Below, in pieces: positions 7,028 to 8,951 of a stretch of DNA of 8,951 nucleotides; position 1 is the stretch's first letter; every line of letters begins with the position of its first letter. This DNA comes from Cellvibrionales bacterium UBA2034 (GTDB taxonomy: Bacteria; Pseudomonadota; Gammaproteobacteria; Pseudomonadales; UBA7239), in assembly GCA_002333095.1 (NCBI GenBank), contig DDBK01000094.1, positions 13,090 through 22,040 on the forward strand, read 5' to 3'. The translations under genes were made by a program, and so were the position numbers. Below the pieces are notes generated by a model. The model was not told the DNA's origin. It saw only the letters and a program-made list of their open reading frames with translations, and ran no database searches.

Positions 7028-8951
7028 TCAGTAATTCCACTCAACACCCAGATACAAGGAACGTGGCAAGCCTACAAAATACCGTGGCACTTCCACAGGA
7101 AACACTGTGACATCTGCACGCTCGGCATAATCATCATCAGTCACATTCATCAATCTCGCATATACAGTCCATGCAGAGTCCAACCCGTATTGCGCACGCA
7201 AATGGAGAAGGTCATGGCCTTCATAGGAAAAGGCATGCTCAGGATCCAGATAATAATCCCCCATATGCTGCCACTCCAACTCGATACGTGTTTTATCCTG
7301 CTGCCAGCCCACATGTGCAGAACCCAATGTGCGGGGTGCTGTATCCATGATGTTATTGTCAACACTGGTTGACCGATCGAATACAGCACTGTTGTAGCGA
7401 TGCTCTGCATACGTTGCAGCCACACCTGCAAACCAACCGGCAGACCAGTACTGCTCCAGTGTGATTTCCACACCGCGGTCTTTCACTTTCGCATCATCCG
7501 ACAACACATTGTTGGCATTGCGGATGATGACATGTTTCTCATGCGTGTCGTACAACGCCACTTTCCAGCGGGTATTTCCCCCGTCACGTTCTGCCACACT
7601 GCCGCGCCAACCTATTTCACCCCCATCGGCTGAAACGGCTCCGATACTGGCTTCTGTCTGCAAACCCTGGAGACGGTAAAGTTCTGCGGTTTGTGGTGCG
7701 CGATTTCCTGTTGCAGCGCTGGCATACCATTCATTATCGAAACCGTCGGTATACACCAGCCCCACACGTGGCGAGACCAATGTAAATCCGTCTGCACGAT
7801 CTGCAGGGCGCATGAATTTACCTGCACGGCCATTTGCCGTCTGGTTGTCATAGTCATACAGCACGCGATCTGCCCTTATACCTGCCTGTCCATCCAGCCG
7901 GTCACTGATGTGCCAGACCAGATCCTGCCATAGCCCCGCAGTCTTCATGTCGACACTGTAGTCATAGTGGATGCCCTGCGGCGAGAACGGGGTTGCAGGC
8001 GCTTCCTGCCATTCCTTTGTCCACGCGCGCGCCAGATCAATATCAGCACCGCCTTGCCACACACCCCAATCGAAATCATCGTGTTTGAAAATCCATTGCA
8101 CACCCGCGCTGTTATGGCCATTTTTTTCGAACGCTTGCGGAAAAACAAATTGCTGCGTGAAATCCATTTCAGTGTGACGCAAATACGGTTTTACACTGTG
8201 CTGGTATTCACCGGCCTGCCAATCCCAGGATTGCACGTAGCGAATAGCATCCGCATCGCGATACGAATCCGGGCGACTGTTATCACGTCTACGGTGGCTA
8301 TCCTTATACGCATCCTCACCTTCGAGATAACCAATGCTCTGCTGGTCCAGATGTGCGGCCGTCAGGTAATGCGTCAATGACACATCCGAAAATTGCTGGC
8401 GCTGTTTCCATGACATTTTTTGTTGGTCATACCCACTGCTATCGACATAGCCTCCATCATGCGCAGTATTGAGCGCCAGATAACTGTCGTCATCGCCCTC
8501 TTGCCACAACATTCTTGCGTAATCGTTGGGGCCGCCCTCCAGGCGCATACTGTGTCGCTCTTCCAGAGGAAGGCTCAGGGTATTGATTACACCATGGATA
8601 GCATTAGCGCCGTAAAACGAGCCCGCTGACGTACCGCTCAATACTTCAATACCGCCCGCTTGCTCTGAATTGATTTCAATAAACTGGTTAACATTGCAGA
8701 AACCACTCGGGCGCACAGGCACACCATCTTCGGCAAACAGGAACTCCCCGCATGAGCCAGGCCCGGTAAATACCGCTGAACGCAATGCCGTCAGATTTTC
8801 CTGGCCACCACCCCGACTGATCCACACGCCCGGCACTTGATCCATCAATTCCGCAGGATGCACTGCTCCCGTATCCTTCACATCACTTTCATCCAGCAAT
8901 GCAGCCTTACCCGGAATATCGTCTGTGCGCGTGGCACTGACATCAACGGTT
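7028..8951 (-). CDS. TonB-dependent outer-membrane receptor, 5' end beyond window
   Basis: The reading frame stays open to the right edge, giving 640 visible residues; only the signal peptide and a short N-terminal piece should be missing. The first visible residues, TVDVSATRTDD, look like the end of a TonB box (compare xxVVVTATR). The plug follows, with ELMDQVPGVWISRGGG, the paired cysteines (visible residues 67 and 85), and IEVLSGTSAGSFYGANAIHGVINT, equivalent to the usual IEVIRGPxSxxYGxxAxGGVIN. The rest reads as a 22-strand barrel of alternating aromatic and polar segments, ending in the aromatic tail VEWNY. Such receptors import scarce ligands using TonB energy. The tight link to a periplasmic Mo-hydroxylase suggests it imports that enzyme's substrate, which is inference. 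The TTG at 8899 is internal, not the true start. Confidence 0.93.
   Translation of the reverse strand, partial: TVDVSATRTDDIPGKAALLDESDVKDTGAVHPAELMDQVPGVWISRGGGQENLTALRSAVFTGPGSCGEFLFAEDGVPVRPSGFCNVNQFIEINSEQAGGIEVLSGTSAGSFYGANAIHGVINTLSLPLEERHSMRLEGGPNDYARMLWQEGDDDSYLALNTAHDGGYVDSSGYDQQKMSWKQRQQFSDVSLTHYLTAAHLDQQSIGYLEGEDAYKDSHRRRDNSRPDSYRDADAIRYVQSWDWQAGEYQHSVKPYLRHTEMDFTQQFVFPQAFEKNGHNSAGVQWIFKHDDFDWGVWQGGADIDLARAWTKEWQEAPATPFSPQGIHYDYSVDMKTAGLWQDLVWHISDRLDGQAGIRADRVLYDYDNQTANGRAGKFMRPADRADGFTLVSPRVGLVYTDGFDNEWYASAATGNRAPQTAELYRLQGLQTEASIGAVSADGGEIGWRGSVAERDGGNTRWKVALYDTHEKHVIIRNANNVLSDDAKVKDRGVEITLEQYWSAGWFAGVAATYAEHRYNSAVFDRSTSVDNNIMDTAPRTLGSAHVGWQQDKTRIELEWQHMGDYYLDPEHAFSYEGHDLLHLRAQYGLDSAWTVYARLMNVTDDDYAERADVTVFPVEVPRYFVGLPRSLYLGVEWNY

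Noticed and set aside
6532..7110. Plus-strand open frame of 192 codons
   Set aside because: It runs antisense across the well supported [2Fe-2S] subunit and the ends of both its neighbours; its composition looks like a shadow frame.

Overview
The window looks like chromosomal DNA of a gammaproteobacterium with roughly balanced GC. The evidence is the gene order mutY–yggX–tRNA-Phe, an ArgF that reads like the Pseudomonas anabolic enzyme, and a large TonB-dependent receptor. A Pseudomonas/Cellvibrio-type lineage is my best guess, but the genus cannot be fixed from this sequence alone.

Left part, + strand (1-2789). It opens with the last 38 codons of mutY (A/G-specific adenine glycosylase), followed 31 nt later by yggX (iron-trafficking / oxidative damage protection). 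A tRNA-Phe(GAA) gene follows, with a good sigma70-like promoter in front and a strong intrinsic terminator behind. Next come argD (acetylornithine aminotransferase) and argF (ornithine carbamoyltransferase), 13 nt apart and clearly one transcription unit for arginine biosynthesis. All of these are ordinary housekeeping genes.

Right part, - strand (2786-8951, read right to left). Five tightly packed genes form one operon. In transcription order they are a TonB-dependent outer-membrane receptor (its extreme 5' end lies outside the window), a small [2Fe-2S] subunit (IorA type), a Tat-exported molybdopterin-binding large subunit (IorB type), an XdhC/CoxI-family maturation factor, and a MobA/MocA-like nucleotidyltransferase. 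Every junction is a 1-nt gap or a 4-8 nt overlap. The logic suggests that a substrate is captured at the outer membrane and hydroxylated or oxidised in the periplasm by a two-subunit molybdenum hydroxylase. That enzyme's molybdopterin cytosine dinucleotide cofactor would be made and inserted by the two last genes. There is no FAD subunit and no cytochrome in the window, so the electron acceptor is unknown, as is the substrate.

The two halves converge tail to tail with no spacer. The argF and nucleotidyltransferase stop codons share the palindrome CTAG (2786-2789), and no intrinsic terminator is visible there. The receptor-plus-hydroxylase operon is the most interesting system in the window. 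I see no mobile elements, CRISPR arrays or rRNA.
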